Source: Pseudomonas wenzhouensis (GTDB taxonomy: Bacteria > Pseudomonadota > Gammaproteobacteria > Pseudomonadales > Pseudomonadaceae). From it: a DNA stretch of 64,000 nt. Both the position numbers and the translations under genes were made by a program. A model generated the notes under the pieces. That model ran no database searches and had not been told where the DNA came from. It worked only from the letters and a program-made list of their open reading frames with translations. Below, piece after piece: positions 35,939-44,709 of this stretch; position 1 is the first letter of the stretch, and the number at the start of each line of letters is the position of its first letter. The stretch covers positions 3,286,001 through 3,350,000 of the forward strand of contig NZ_CP072610.1 in the NCBI RefSeq assembly GCF_021029445.1. The letters are read 5' to 3'.

Positions 35939-36499
35939 AGATAAAGGGAGGTGGCTGCGGGGCGCGCCACTCTACTCCTTTTTTAGCGAAGGTAAAGCCT
36001 TGCCTGGCGAACGCATTTCCGTTCCATAAAAGGGTTGCATCACAATCCACAGAAGCTGTGGATAACTCCGTGAACAACTTGGGCGAAAGCGCTGCCAGGC
36101 CCGATGCTTCGGGGCTCGCAGACAAACTGTCGATTTTTTCACCAACAAAAAAATTGCATATTTTTCATTGACTTAAAAAGCAACCACGAAAAATCAAACG
36201 CTTAGCGGCGTTTCTGACAGTGATGTGACAGATGGCTTCAGCTTTGTGCACAACTCGCTGCGGCATATCCGCGCAGCGCTCTGTTTCGGGGCATCAGCAT
36301 GGTGACTACAGCCGTCATGCGGGGCGCTGACGCCCGCCCCTTGCACCAGAAACGCCCCAGGGAAAACAGCCGTGCTCGATCGGCATGCCTGTCGCCACCC
36401 TGATGGGGCGAACACCTGCCACGGCTCGCCATGCAGATCGGCTTGGCACTCTCCAGGGCATGGGGTACCGTCGCGCAACGCCACCAGCAAGGAGAAATC
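35939..36499. other. 561-base gap with an AT-rich patch and no recognised gene
   Basis: Between the Sel1 gene and ydbH. Bases 36130-36200 are AT-rich, with A7 and T6 tracts, and contain TTGACT at 36168-36173 without a good -10 at the right distance. Bases 36280-36420 are GC-rich with short hairpins such as the one around 36320-36345. Open frames here (for example 36238-36534 on the minus strand) look non-coding. The place suits a ydbH promoter or a small RNA, neither of which I can demonstrate. Confidence 0.4.
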
Positions 36500-39055
36500 A
36501 TGAGCCGCCGGCGTTTCTGGCTGAGCATCTGCATGGCACTTGCGGCGCTGCTGCCGTTACTGGCCGGCTATGCCAGTTATCGCGTTCAACAGCTGCTCGA
36601 CACGCAGCAGGCCGAGCTGGACTGGCAGAGCTTCAGCGTCACCTGGCGTGGCCTGCAATTGCATGAGGTGAGCCTGGTGCAGCGCCGCAGCGGTGAATTG
36701 CACGCTCGTGCCGAGCAGCTTCAACTGCAATGGCTGGCCAGCGAGGCGCCACGCTATCGCCTGAATGCGCAGGGTCTGCAAGTGGACTGGCTGCCGGCCG
36801 ATCAGGCCGCAAACACCCCGAGCGACAGCGACCTAAGTGCCAGTCTTCAGGCCGTCCTGAACACCCTGCCCTGGCTGCCCAGACTGATCGAACTGGGCGA
36901 TGTCCAGTTACAACTGCCCTGCCCGGATGGCCGCTGCACTCTCGCCGGTGAACTCGACCTGCAGCATCTGGACGATGCCCTGCACCTGCAGGTAAGACTG
37001 CTGCGTGACAGTCATAGCGCAACGCTGCAGGCGCACGTGCAGGGGCTCGATGACGCCCTGGACAGCACGCGCCAACTGCAGATGACCCTGCACCTGGATG
37101 ACCAGCAACAAATGGAGCTGCACAGCGACCTGGTCGCTCAGGGCGACGCCCTGCACTGGAACGGCAACCTGCTGCTCGCGCCGCCACCGGAAATCGCCTG
37201 GGTCGCCGCCTGGCTAAGTGAATGGACGCCACTCGACGCGAACAACCTGCCAACGGCGCCGCGGCAGGCCGGCATCATCGCCCGCTGGCAGTTGCAACTG
37301 CCGCACACCACCCGCCAGCTGGATGAGCTGCTGGCCGCGCCGGGCTGGTTGCGTGTCAATGCCCAGTTGCCGCAACCCTGGCCACTGCCCGGCATTGGTC
37401 TGCTCAGCGGAGAACTGCAGCTCGACCTGCTCAGTAGCGCGGGAGCCTGGCAAGCGCGCAAGCTGCACGGCAACCTGCAGCTCTACACCAGCGACGCGCC
37501 CTGGCTGGCCGCGCTGCCAAGCGGCCTTCGCGCAAACCGTCTGCAGCTGCAACTGCAGCCGCTACAGAGCCGCATGGATAACGAACTGGCCCTGCGCCTG
37601 AGCCTCGCTGGAGAAGGGGCGCTCGACGTGCAGGCCAACGCCGAGCTTGGCCTGCAGCAATCGCGCGACTGGGCGCTGCAGGTGCGCCAGTTGCAGCTCG
37701 ATGCCCGCAGCAAGCGCGTAGAGTTGGGCAACAATAGAGCCGATGGCCTGCAGCTGAATCTCGATTTGTCGGGCAAGGTCACAGCGCAACAGCTGCAACT
37801 CGCGCTGGCCGGCAACTCGCGCCTGGAAATCCAACGTCTGCGCAGTGCCGATCTGGACATGCAGCAGGCGCAGCTATCCCTCGCCAATCTCGACCTTACC
37901 GGCATGCCCCTTGCGCCGACCCTATCCGGGCCACTGGCGCTGCGCGTACAGAACCTGCTGCATCCCCAATTGCAGGCCCAAGGCTGGCAATGGCAAGGCC
38001 GGATAGAGGCTGACAGCGCCCGTCAGACACTCGATGGCCCCCTGCTGAACGACTCCGGCCTGAGCCTGGCCCTGAAGCTCAATAACGCAGCCGATGGGCT
38101 GGCGCTGCACGCCACGCTCGATGAACTCTTCCTGCGCGCCGGCAACCCACTGGCGCAAACCCTGGCCAACTGGCCGCCGCTGTTGACCCTGGACAACGGC
38201 CGCATCCAGGCCGACGCCAGCCTCAGTCTGCCAGCAGGCAAGCCCCTGCACCTGCGGGCGAGCCTGAATGGCAAAGGCCTGGCCGGCATCCATGATCGCA
38301 GCACCCTGAGCGGCGTGGAGGGCGAACTGCAGCTGCAATTGATCGGCGATCAGCTGATGCTGGAGCTGCCGAACCTTAGCGCCAAACAAATCGACCCCGG
38401 CATCGCCCTTGGCCCGTTGCAGCTGCAAGCCCGCTATCAGGCCAGCCTGCAACGTCCGCTGGCCGGCACTCTGAGCCATCAGCGCGCCGAGCTGGGCATC
38501 CTCGGCGGCAGCCTGCACCTGGAACCGGCGACCTGGGCATTGGCTCAGCCCAGCCAGTTGCTGCCGCTCAAACTCAGCGGCCTGGATCTGCAGGCGCTGT
38601 TTCGCGCCTATCCAGCCGAAGGGCTGGAAGGTGATGGTCTGCTCGACGGCACACTGCCGCTGCGCCTGAGCGACGCGATCAGCATCGAGCAGGGCCAGCT
38701 CGAAGCACGCGCCCCCGGCGGCCGTTTGCGCTTTCATTCGCCGCGCATCCGCGCCATGGGTCAGGCCAACCCGGGCATGAAACTTGTCACCGATGCGCTG
38801 GAAGACTTCCACTATGATCTGCTCAGCAGTAGCCTCGACTACGATGCATCCGGCACTCTGCGCCTCGGTATGCGTCTACATGGACAGAATCCGGCCATCG
38901 AACAGGGCCGCCCGATCCACTTCACCATCAACCTGGAAGAAGACATTCCGACCCTGCTGGCGAGCCTGCAGCTGACCGACAAGGTCAGCGACATCATCCA
39001 GCAGCGGATTCAGCAACGGATGCGCCAGCGCGTCCCCGAAGAAACGAAGGAGTAA
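36500..39055 (+). CDS. ydbH: YdbH-family AsmA-like intermembrane lipid-transport protein
   Basis: An 851-residue protein with an N-terminal membrane helix (about 9-27) and a very long repeated beta-strand body of AsmA/TamB/VPS13-like type (DUF3971/dicarboxylate-transport-like core near residues 690-830). In E. coli, YdbH with the lipoprotein YnbE forms a periplasm-spanning bridge that helps move phospholipids to the outer membrane, redundantly with TamB and YhdP. The ATG at 36500 has AAGGAG seven bases upstream; the ATG at 36431 lacks this. Next genes ynbE and ydbL follow at 4- and 8-base spacing, so this is a complete three-gene operon. Confidence 0.88.
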   Translation: MSRRRFWLSICMALAALLPLLAGYASYRVQQLLDTQQAELDWQSFSVTWRGLQLHEVSLVQRRSGELHARAEQLQLQWLASEAPRYRLNAQGLQVDWLPADQAANTPSDSDLSASLQAVLNTLPWLPRLIELGDVQLQLPCPDGRCTLAGELDLQHLDDALHLQVRLLRDSHSATLQAHVQGLDDALDSTRQLQMTLHLDDQQQMELHSDLVAQGDALHWNGNLLLAPPPEIAWVAAWLSEWTPLDANNLPTAPRQAGIIARWQLQLPHTTRQLDELLAAPGWLRVNAQLPQPWPLPGIGLLSGELQLDLLSSAGAWQARKLHGNLQLYTSDAPWLAALPSGLRANRLQLQLQPLQSRMDNELALRLSLAGEGALDVQANAELGLQQSRDWALQVRQLQLDARSKRVELGNNRADGLQLNLDLSGKVTAQQLQLALAGNSRLEIQRLRSADLDMQQAQLSLANLDLTGMPLAPTLSGPLALRVQNLLHPQLQAQGWQWQGRIEADSARQTLDGPLLNDSGLSLALKLNNAADGLALHATLDELFLRAGNPLAQTLANWPPLLTLDNGRIQADASLSLPAGKPLHLRASLNGKGLAGIHDRSTLSGVEGELQLQLIGDQLMLELPNLSAKQIDPGIALGPLQLQARYQASLQRPLAGTLSHQRAELGILGGSLHLEPATWALAQPSQLLPLKLSGLDLQALFRAYPAEGLEGDGLLDGTLPLRLSDAISIEQGQLEARAPGGRLRFHSPRIRAMGQANPGMKLVTDALEDFHYDLLSSSLDYDASGTLRLGMRLHGQNPAIEQGRPIHFTINLEEDIPTLLASLQLTDKVSDIIQQRIQQRMRQRVPEETKE

Positions 39056-39059
39056 CGCC

Positions 39060-39251
39060 ATGCGCACGTGTCGCCTTCTCGCCGCCCTGAGTCTGGGGTT
39101 GCTGTGCCAGGCCTGTACCCCGACGGTGCAACTGGCCATGCCCAACGAGCCGATCAACATCAACCTCAACGTCAAGGTCGAACACGAAATCTACATCAAG
39201 GTGGACAAGGCGCTGGACAATGTCTTCAACGAAGACAGCGGCCTGTTCTAA
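39060..39251 (+). CDS. ynbE: YnbE-family outer-membrane lipoprotein
   Basis: A 63-residue lipoprotein: a short signal peptide ending at a lipobox LCQAC (Cys19), then the conserved tail PININLNVKVEHEIYIKVD that in E. coli YnbE pairs with the YdbH C-terminus by beta-strand addition. Its Ala-Cys-Thr junction lacks an inner-membrane retention Asp, fitting an outer-membrane location. Begins four bases after the ydbH stop. Confidence 0.9.
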   Translation: MRTCRLLAALSLGLLCQACTPTVQLAMPNEPININLNVKVEHEIYIKVDKALDNVFNEDSGLF

Positions 39252-39259
39252 GGAGAAGC

Positions 39260-39601
39260 ATGATGACCCGCTATATTTCGACCCTGCTGCTGGCACTGAC
39301 CCTGAGCCTGCCGGCTTACGCCCTCAACCTCAATCAGGCCATGAGCGCCCTCGGCGACGCCAAGGCCAGCGGCCAGTTGGGCGAGCAACCCAATGGCTAT
39401 CTGGGTGTGGTCAAACCCGGCGGCCAGGCCGACGAAATCGCCCGCCTGATCAACCAGGCGCGACGCGCCGAATACCAGAAAGTGGCCAAGGACAATGGCA
39501 TCAGCCTCAGCGACGTGGAGGCGATTGCTGGCAAGAAGGCCATCGAGCGCACGCCCAGGGGCCAGTTCATCCAGCTCAACGGCCAGTGGCTGCAGAAGTA
39601 A
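39260..39601 (+). CDS. ydbL: YdbL-family periplasmic protein
   Basis: A 113-residue secreted protein (signal peptide about 1-21, cleavage after AYA) with a DUF1318 domain containing GYLGVVKPGGQADEIARLINQARRAEYQKVA. E. coli YdbL influences the YdbH-YnbE bridge, probably as a chaperone-like periplasmic factor. ATG 39260 follows AAGGAG and lies 8 bases after ynbE. Followed by a bidirectional terminator. Confidence 0.88.
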   Translation: MMTRYISTLLLALTLSLPAYALNLNQAMSALGDAKASGQLGEQPNGYLGVVKPGGQADEIARLINQARRAEYQKVAKDNGISLSDVEAIAGKKAIERTPRGQFIQLNGQWLQK

Positions 39602-39620
39602 AAAGCGTGCAGCAGAAACC

Positions 39621-39646
39621 AAAGAACCCGCCTAGGCGGGTTCTTT
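39621..39646. terminator. Bidirectional terminator, ydbL/grxD
   Basis: A perfect 26-base palindrome beginning AAAGAACCCG and ending CGGGTTCTTT, between convergent ydbL and grxD, with T-rich sequence on both sides. Confidence 0.9.
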
Positions 39647-39662
39647 GTTCGAGAAGCAGCGA

Positions 39663-39989
39663 TCAGGCGCTGGCTTTGCTCACGGCATCCTTGATCAGGG
39701 TCTGCAGCTCGCCCTTCTCGTACATCTCGGAGAGGATGTCGCTGCCGCCGACCAGCTCACCAGCCACCCACAGTTGCGGGAAGGTCGGCCAGTTGGCGTA
39801 CTTGGGCAGGTTGGCGCGGATTTCCGGATTCTGCAGGATGTCGACGTAGGCGAACTTCTCGCCGCAGCCCATCACAGCCTGCGCAGCACGGGCGGAGAAG
39901 CCACACTGCGGGGCGTTGGGCGAGCCTTTCATGTACAGCAGAACGGTGTTGTTGGCGATCTGCTCTTTGATGGTTTCGATGATATCCAT
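39663..39989 (-). CDS. grxD: Monothiol glutaredoxin Grx4/GrxD
   Basis: A 108-residue monothiol glutaredoxin with active site CGFS at residues 29-32. It binds a [2Fe-2S] cluster with glutathione, usually with BolA, and delivers it to target proteins. Conserved glutathione contacts are seen in KGSPNAPQCGFS, WPTFPQLW and GGSDILSEM. ATG 39989; the longer frame to 40277 is spurious. Convergent with the ydbL operon. Confidence 0.95.
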   Translation of the reverse strand: MDIIETIKEQIANNTVLLYMKGSPNAPQCGFSARAAQAVMGCGEKFAYVDILQNPEIRANLPKYANWPTFPQLWVAGELVGGSDILSEMYEKGELQTLIKDAVSKASA

Positions 39990-40052
39990 GGGGCACCTCA
40001 GCATAGACTTCGCGACCCGACGGTCGCCACGGTGGCGCGATTGTAGCGAAAA

Positions 40053-40071
40053 GCCGAGCATAATGCTCGGC
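40053..40071. repeat. Short palindrome upstream of grxD
   Basis: Nineteen-base perfect palindrome GCCGAGCAT-A-ATGCTCGGC with a third partial copy (GCCGAGCAT) at 40075-40083. Only about 65 bases before the grxD start on the minus strand; could be a regulatory site or a degenerate repetitive element. Confidence 0.5.
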
Positions 40072-40108
40072 CTTGCCGAGCATCCATTGCGTGGTCTTGC
40101 GCTGCCCC

Positions 40109-40194
40109 GTGGGAGCCCCGCTTCGGGGCGAAGCGCTTGGAATGTCCGCCACATGGCGTGGCGGCCACCCTTCGCCGCGAGGCGCGGCTCCCAC
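40109..40194. repeat. REP-type inverted doublet (REPIN-like)
   Basis: Two outward-matching units: GTGGGAGCC with TTCGGGGCGAAG at the left and CTTCGCCGCGAGG with GGCTCCCAC at the right, with an internal CCGCCAC/GTGGCGG hairpin (40146-40165). The core resembles the GTGGGAG...CTTCG repeats common in Pseudomonas. A related element is at 51003-51053. Confidence 0.75.
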
Positions 40195-40218
40195 AACCCG
40201 CTCAGGACAGACGCCCGT

Positions 40219-42327
40219 CTACGCAGCCACCACCTCAACCGGCACACCATTGAGCACGGCATTACCGGACAGCACATCCAACTCGCGCTCGTCGGTCAGG
40301 TCGTTGGCGCTGGCCCCCGGTTGCGCACGGGCAATGTCCATCTGCACGCCAGGGCGGGCATGGCCCCAGCCATGGGGAAGGCTGACCACACCGGCCATCA
40401 CCTCATCGCTGGCGGCGACCTCCACCTCGATGCTGCCCACACGCGAGCGCACGCTTACGCGCTGACCATCGGCCAAACCGCGACGGGCCAGATCCGCCGG
40501 GTTCATCAAAAGCTGATGACGCGGCTTGCCCTTCACCAGGCGGTGATAGTTGTGCATCCAGGAATTGTTGCTGCGTACATGGCGGCGGCCGATCAGGAGC
40601 AACTCATGCTCGCTCGGCAGTTCCTGCCCGGCAAACCGCGCAAGATCGGCCAGCAACAACTCTGGAGCCGCCTGCACGGCCTTGCTCGGGGTTTTCAGGC
40701 GGGCGGCCAGATTCGGCTGCAAAGGCCCAAGATCGAGGCCATGCGGGTGCTCACGCAGCGTCGCCAGGCTGAGCTTGTGCGCGCTGCCATCACCATAGGC
40801 ACCGAAACGCAGGCCCATGTCGATCATCTGCTGCGGCGCCATGGTCGGTTTCAACTCGAGGTTGTTGCGCGACGTGAAGGCCTTGGCCAGGCCGACGAAG
40901 ATTTCCCAGTCATGCAGCGCACCGTCCGGCTTGGCCAGCACCGCCTCGTTGAAACGAGTGACGTTGCGCACGGCGAACACGTTGAAGGTGGTGTCGTAAT
41001 GGTCATGTTCCAGCGGTGCGGTCGGCGGCAGGATCAGGTCGGCGTAACGGGTGGTCTCGTTGATGTAGAAATCCACCGAGAGCATGAAGTCCAGGCCGTC
41101 CAGCGCCTGCTCCAACTGGCGACCGTTGGGTGTGGACAGCACCGGGTTGCCGGCCACCGTGACCAGCGCACGGATCTGTCCTTCGCCTGGCGTCAGCATC
41201 TCCTCGGCCAGCGCCGAGACTGGCAGCTCGCCGCCGTACTCCGGTAGGCCGGATACCCGGCTCTGCCAACGATTGAAATGCCCACCCGAGGTGCTGGCCA
41301 CCAGATCCAGCGCCGGTGAGGTACACAGCACACCGCCGACACGATCGAGGTTGCCGGTGACCAAGTTGATCACCTGCACGAGCCACTGGCACAGCGTACC
41401 GAAGGCCTGGGTGGACACCCCCATACGGCCATAGCACACCGCCTTGTCGGCGGCGGCGAAGTCACGCGCCAATTGGCGGATGCTGTGCGCCGGCACACCA
41501 CAACGGGCGCTCATGGCTTCGGCATGGAAACCTGCAATGGCCGCGCGCACCTGCTCCAGCCCTTCCACCGCCAGATGGCTGTCACGGGTCAGGCCCTCTT
41601 CGAACAGGGTATTGAGCATGCCCAGCAGCAAGGCCGCATCGCTGCCGGGGCGGACGAACAGATGCTGGTCGGCAATCGCGGCAGTTTCGCTGCGCCGAGG
41701 GTCGACCACCACCAGCTTGCCACCGCGAGCCTGGATGGCCTTCAGGCGCTTTTCCACATCCGGCACGGTCATGATGCTGCCATTGGAGGCCAGCGGATTA
41801 CCGCCGAGAATCAGCATGAAGTCGGTGTGGTCGATATCGGGAATCGGAATCAGCAGACCGTGGCCGTACATCAGCAGGCTGGTCAGATGGTGCGGCAACT
41901 GGTCGACCGAGGTGGCCGAATAACGGTTGCGCGTCTTCAGCAGGCCGAGAAAGTAGTTGCTGTGGGTCATCAGCCCATAGTTGTGCACGCTGGGATTGCC
42001 CTGATACACGGCCACGGCGCTCTGCCCGTGCGCGGCCTGGATCGCACTCAGGCGCTCGGCCACCAGCTCGAACGCCTCATCCCAACCGATGGCCTGCCAC
42101 TGCTCACCCATGCGGCGCATGGGCTGGCGAATACGGTCGGGATCGTTCTGGATGTCCTGCAGGGCCACGGCCTTGGGGCAGATGTGGCCACGGCTGAAGC
42201 TGTCCTGGGCATCGCCCTTGATCGAACGAATCTGCGTGCTGCCGTCAGCCTGGGTTTCGGTTTCGATGGCAAGGCCGCAGATGGCTTCGCACAGATGGCA
42301 TGCACGGTAATGGAGGGACTTGGTCAT
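40219..42327 (-). CDS. Molybdopterin oxidoreductase family protein (formate-dehydrogenase-like)
   Basis: A 702-residue MopB-superfamily protein. The N-terminal [4Fe-4S] motif is C10-x2-C13-x3-C17-x32-C50 (RACHLCEAICG and GHICPKA), followed by the molybdopterin-binding domains and a C-terminal molydopterin-dinucleotide domain (from about residue 590). No Tat signal is seen, so it should be cytoplasmic. The metal-ligand position near TSVDQLPHH lacks a clear Cys or Sec, so the reaction is uncertain. It has no neighbouring electron-transfer subunits or maturation genes. ATG 42327 is preferred over the longer start 42438. Confidence 0.83.
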   Translation of the reverse strand: MTKSLHYRACHLCEAICGLAIETETQADGSTQIRSIKGDAQDSFSRGHICPKAVALQDIQNDPDRIRQPMRRMGEQWQAIGWDEAFELVAERLSAIQAAHGQSAVAVYQGNPSVHNYGLMTHSNYFLGLLKTRNRYSATSVDQLPHHLTSLLMYGHGLLIPIPDIDHTDFMLILGGNPLASNGSIMTVPDVEKRLKAIQARGGKLVVVDPRRSETAAIADQHLFVRPGSDAALLLGMLNTLFEEGLTRDSHLAVEGLEQVRAAIAGFHAEAMSARCGVPAHSIRQLARDFAAADKAVCYGRMGVSTQAFGTLCQWLVQVINLVTGNLDRVGGVLCTSPALDLVASTSGGHFNRWQSRVSGLPEYGGELPVSALAEEMLTPGEGQIRALVTVAGNPVLSTPNGRQLEQALDGLDFMLSVDFYINETTRYADLILPPTAPLEHDHYDTTFNVFAVRNVTRFNEAVLAKPDGALHDWEIFVGLAKAFTSRNNLELKPTMAPQQMIDMGLRFGAYGDGSAHKLSLATLREHPHGLDLGPLQPNLAARLKTPSKAVQAAPELLLADLARFAGQELPSEHELLLIGRRHVRSNNSWMHNYHRLVKGKPRHQLLMNPADLARRGLADGQRVSVRSRVGSIEVEVAASDEVMAGVVSLPHGWGHARPGVQMDIARAQPGASANDLTDERELDVLSGNAVLNGVPVEVVAA

Positions 42328-42423
42328 GGCCGGGCCTCTTGTTCTGATCCATGTCGACCATCGTGGTCGCAGGTCAGGAACTATGGGCCGGGCAAGACGG
42401 CGACGCCAGCAGCGTTCGTCCCG

Positions 42424-42454
42424 TGAATCGGCAGGCATCAGGCCTGCCGATTCA
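42424..42454. other. Perfect hairpin in the divergent mop/argF gap
   Basis: Perfect 13-bp stem (42424-42436 and 42442-42454) with a 5-base loop and no T-tract. It lies upstream of the argF promoter and about 100 bases before the molybdopterin gene, in a 358-base gap that otherwise holds only the argF promoter region and a GTCGG/CCGAC half-palindrome at about 42628-42647. Role unknown. Confidence 0.65.
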
Positions 42455-42540
42455 GGCGATTACCCAGCGATTCAAGCGCCTGGTCTGGTGGCGTCCTTTT
42501 CCTCACCACAACTGATGTGCAGATGGCCGAAAGTGGCTGT

Positions 42541-42568
42541 TTGCGCCCTCTCGTCATTTCCTTATAAG
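42541..42568 (+). promoter_or_regulatory. Probable argF promoter
   Basis: TTGCGC (42541-42546), 16 bases, then TATAAG (42563-42568), about 118 bases before the argF ATG. The long leader would leave room for ArgR control, which is known in Pseudomonas, though no clear ArgR box was found. Confidence 0.5.
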
Positions 42569-42685
42569 ATCGCGCCTTCCCCTGTTTCGTCGCACCCTGC
42601 GGCCTCCTGCCGCAAGCTCTGCTGTTTTTGTCGGTTTTAGTGCCGACCCTGGGCTTGCGAACTGAAGTGATAAAGGTAGTTAACG

Positions 42686-43606
42686 ATGAGCGTCAGACAC
42701 TTTCTCTCGATGATGGATTACACACCGGACGAACTGGTGGGGCTGATCCGCCGAGCCATCGAGCTGAAGGATCTGCGCAATCGCGGCGTGCTGTTCGAGC
42801 CGCTGAAGAATCGCGTACTGGGCATGATCTTCGAGAAGGCTTCGACCCGCACCCGCCTGTCATTCGAGGCTGGCATGATTCAGCTCGGCGGCCAGGCCAT
42901 CTTCCTCTCGCCGCGCGACACCCAACTGGGCCGTGGTGAGCCAATTGGCGATGCCGCCATCGTTATGTCGAGCATGCTCGATGCGGTGATGATCCGCACC
43001 TTCGCCCACAGCAACCTCACCGAGTTCGCCGCCAAGTCCAAGGTACCGGTGATCAACGGCCTGTCCGATGACCTGCACCCCTGCCAGTTGCTGGCCGACA
43101 TGCAGACCTTCCTCGAGCACCGTGGCAGCATCGTCGGCAAAACGGTGGCCTGGATCGGCGACGGCAACAATATGTGCAACTCCTATATCGAGGCGGCGAT
43201 CCGCTTCGACTTCCAGCTCAGGATCGCCTGCCCGGAAGGCTACGAGCCCGATGCGCATTTCCTCGCGCTGGCCGGTGACCGCGTGCAACTGCTGCGCGAC
43301 CCGCGCGAAGCCGTGGCCGGCGCACATCTAGTGAGCACAGACGTGTGGGCCTCGATGGGCCAGGAAGACGAAGCCGAGCAACGCATGGCGTTGTTCCGCC
43401 CTTACCAGGTCACCCGCGAGCTGCTCGATGCCGCCGCCGCAGACGTGCTGTTCATGCACTGCCTGCCGGCGCATCGTGGCGAGGAAATCAGCGTCGACCT
43501 GCTCGACGACCCGCGTTCGGTCGCCTGGAATCAGGCCGAAAACCGCCTGCACGCACAGAAGGCGCTGCTGGAGATGCTGGTCGAACCGGCATACCACCAC
43601 GCATGA
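42686..43606 (+). CDS. argF: Ornithine carbamoyltransferase (anabolic)
   Basis: A 306-residue cytoplasmic enzyme making citrulline from ornithine and carbamoyl phosphate in arginine synthesis. The carbamoyl-phosphate motif STRTR is at residues 53-57 and the HCLP motif starts at His258. Length and motifs fit the trimeric anabolic form rather than catabolic ArcB. Its stop overlaps the start of the ABC ATPase gene (ATGA), an arrangement I recall next to P. aeruginosa argF too. Confidence 0.95.
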   Translation: MSVRHFLSMMDYTPDELVGLIRRAIELKDLRNRGVLFEPLKNRVLGMIFEKASTRTRLSFEAGMIQLGGQAIFLSPRDTQLGRGEPIGDAAIVMSSMLDAVMIRTFAHSNLTEFAAKSKVPVINGLSDDLHPCQLLADMQTFLEHRGSIVGKTVAWIGDGNNMCNSYIEAAIRFDFQLRIACPEGYEPDAHFLALAGDRVQLLRDPREAVAGAHLVSTDVWASMGQEDEAEQRMALFRPYQVTRELLDAAAADVLFMHCLPAHRGEEISVDLLDDPRSVAWNQAENRLHAQKALLEMLVEPAYHHA

Positions 43607-44709
43607 ACCAGCCTCTGCTGCAGCTGCGCGGGCTGAACTGCGGCTACCACGCGCTCAAAGTGGTGCAAGATCTCGACCTGCACCTCAACGCCGGCGATAT
43701 CGGCTGCCTGCTCGGCCCATCGGGCTGCGGCAAGACCACCACACTGCGCGCCATTGCCGGTTTCGAACCGGTGCTCGAAGGTGAAATCGTCCTCGACGGT
43801 GAAGTCATTTCCCGCGCCGGCTTCACCCTGGCGCCGGAAAAACGCCATATCGGCATGGTGTTCCAGGACTACGCCCTGTTCCCTCACCTCAGCGTCGCGG
43901 ACAACGTCGCCTTCGGCATTCGCCAGCAGCCCAATGCCGAGCGTGTGACCCAGGAACTGCTGGAGCTGGTCAAGCTCGGCCATTTGGCCAAGCGCTACCC
44001 ACACGAACTGTCTGGTGGTCAGCAACAGCGCGTTGCCCTGGCCCGTGCCCTGGCGCCGGAACCGAAACTGCTGCTACTCGACGAACCCTTCTCCAACCTC
44101 GATGGCGAACTGCGCAGACGCCTGAGCCATGAGGTGCGCGACATTCTCAAGTCACGCGGCACCAGCGCCATTCTGGTGACTCACGATCAGGAAGAAGCCT
44201 TCGCCGTCAGCGATAACGTCGGCGTATTCAACAAGGGTCGCCTGGAACAGTGGGACACCCCCTTCAATCTCTACCATGAGCCGCTGACCCCCTTCGTTGC
44301 CAGCTTCATCGGCCAGGGTTACTTCATTCGCGGCCAGTTGCTCAGCCCGGATACGGTGCAAACCGAACTCGGCGTGATCCGTGGCAACCGCGCCTACACC
44401 TGGGCACAGGGCAGCGCGGTTGATGTGCTGCTGCGTCCGGATGACATCGTTGCGGATGAACACAGCGAGCTCAAGGCCCGCATCGTCGGCAAGACTTTCC
44501 TCGGCGCCGCCACCCTGTACCGCCTGCAACTGCCCACCGGCAGCCAGCTGGAATCGATCTTCCCCAGCCACGCCGACCACTCGCCGGGCGATGAAGTGGG
44601 CATCCGCATCGCCGCCGATCACCTGGTAGCCTTTCCCGCGCTCGGCAGCGTCGCGGCTCAGTTGCAGCTCAGCGATTCCGGCGGCGTGCGCCGGGTCAGC
44701 AGCAACTGA
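43603..44709 (+). CDS. ABC transporter ATP-binding protein (FbpC/PotA/MalK type)
   Basis: A 368-residue ATPase: Walker [10 protein letters not shown] (38-46), Q-loop in [14 protein letters not shown], signature LSGGQQQR (about 136), Walker B LLLLDEP (about 156-162) and a C-terminal TOBE/MOP-like regulatory domain (about 275-355). ATG 43603 overlaps the argF stop by four bases. The domain layout suggests an importer (ferric iron, spermidine, thiamine or sulphate type), but no permease or binding-protein gene lies nearby, so it is an orphan subunit. Confidence 0.88.
   Translation: MNQPLLQLRGLNCGYHALKVVQDLDLHLNAGDIGCLLGPSGCGKTTTLRAIAGFEPVLEGEIVLDGEVISRAGFTLAPEKRHIGMVFQDYALFPHLSVADNVAFGIRQQPNAERVTQELLELVKLGHLAKRYPHELSGGQQQRVALARALAPEPKLLLLDEPFSNLDGELRRRLSHEVRDILKSRGTSAILVTHDQEEAFAVSDNVGVFNKGRLEQWDTPFNLYHEPLTPFVASFIGQGYFIRGQLLSPDTVQTELGVIRGNRAYTWAQGSAVDVLLRPDDIVADEHSELKARIVGKTFLGAATLYRLQLPTGSQLESIFPSHADHSPGDEVGIRIAADHLVAFPALGSVAAQLQLSDSGGVRRVSSN

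Noticed and set aside
36238..36534. Minus-strand frame in the gap before ydbH
   Set aside because: It has no ribosome site, overlaps the ydbH start and reads as low-quality coding.
39916..41247. 443-codon plus-strand frame across grxD and the molybdopterin gene
   Set aside because: It crosses two well-supported antisense genes and a repeat element and shows no coherent protein family features.
42628..42647. Possible ArgR site in the argF leader
   Set aside because: The GTCGG/CCGAC halves only partly match the ArgR half-site, and the required A/T positions are missing.
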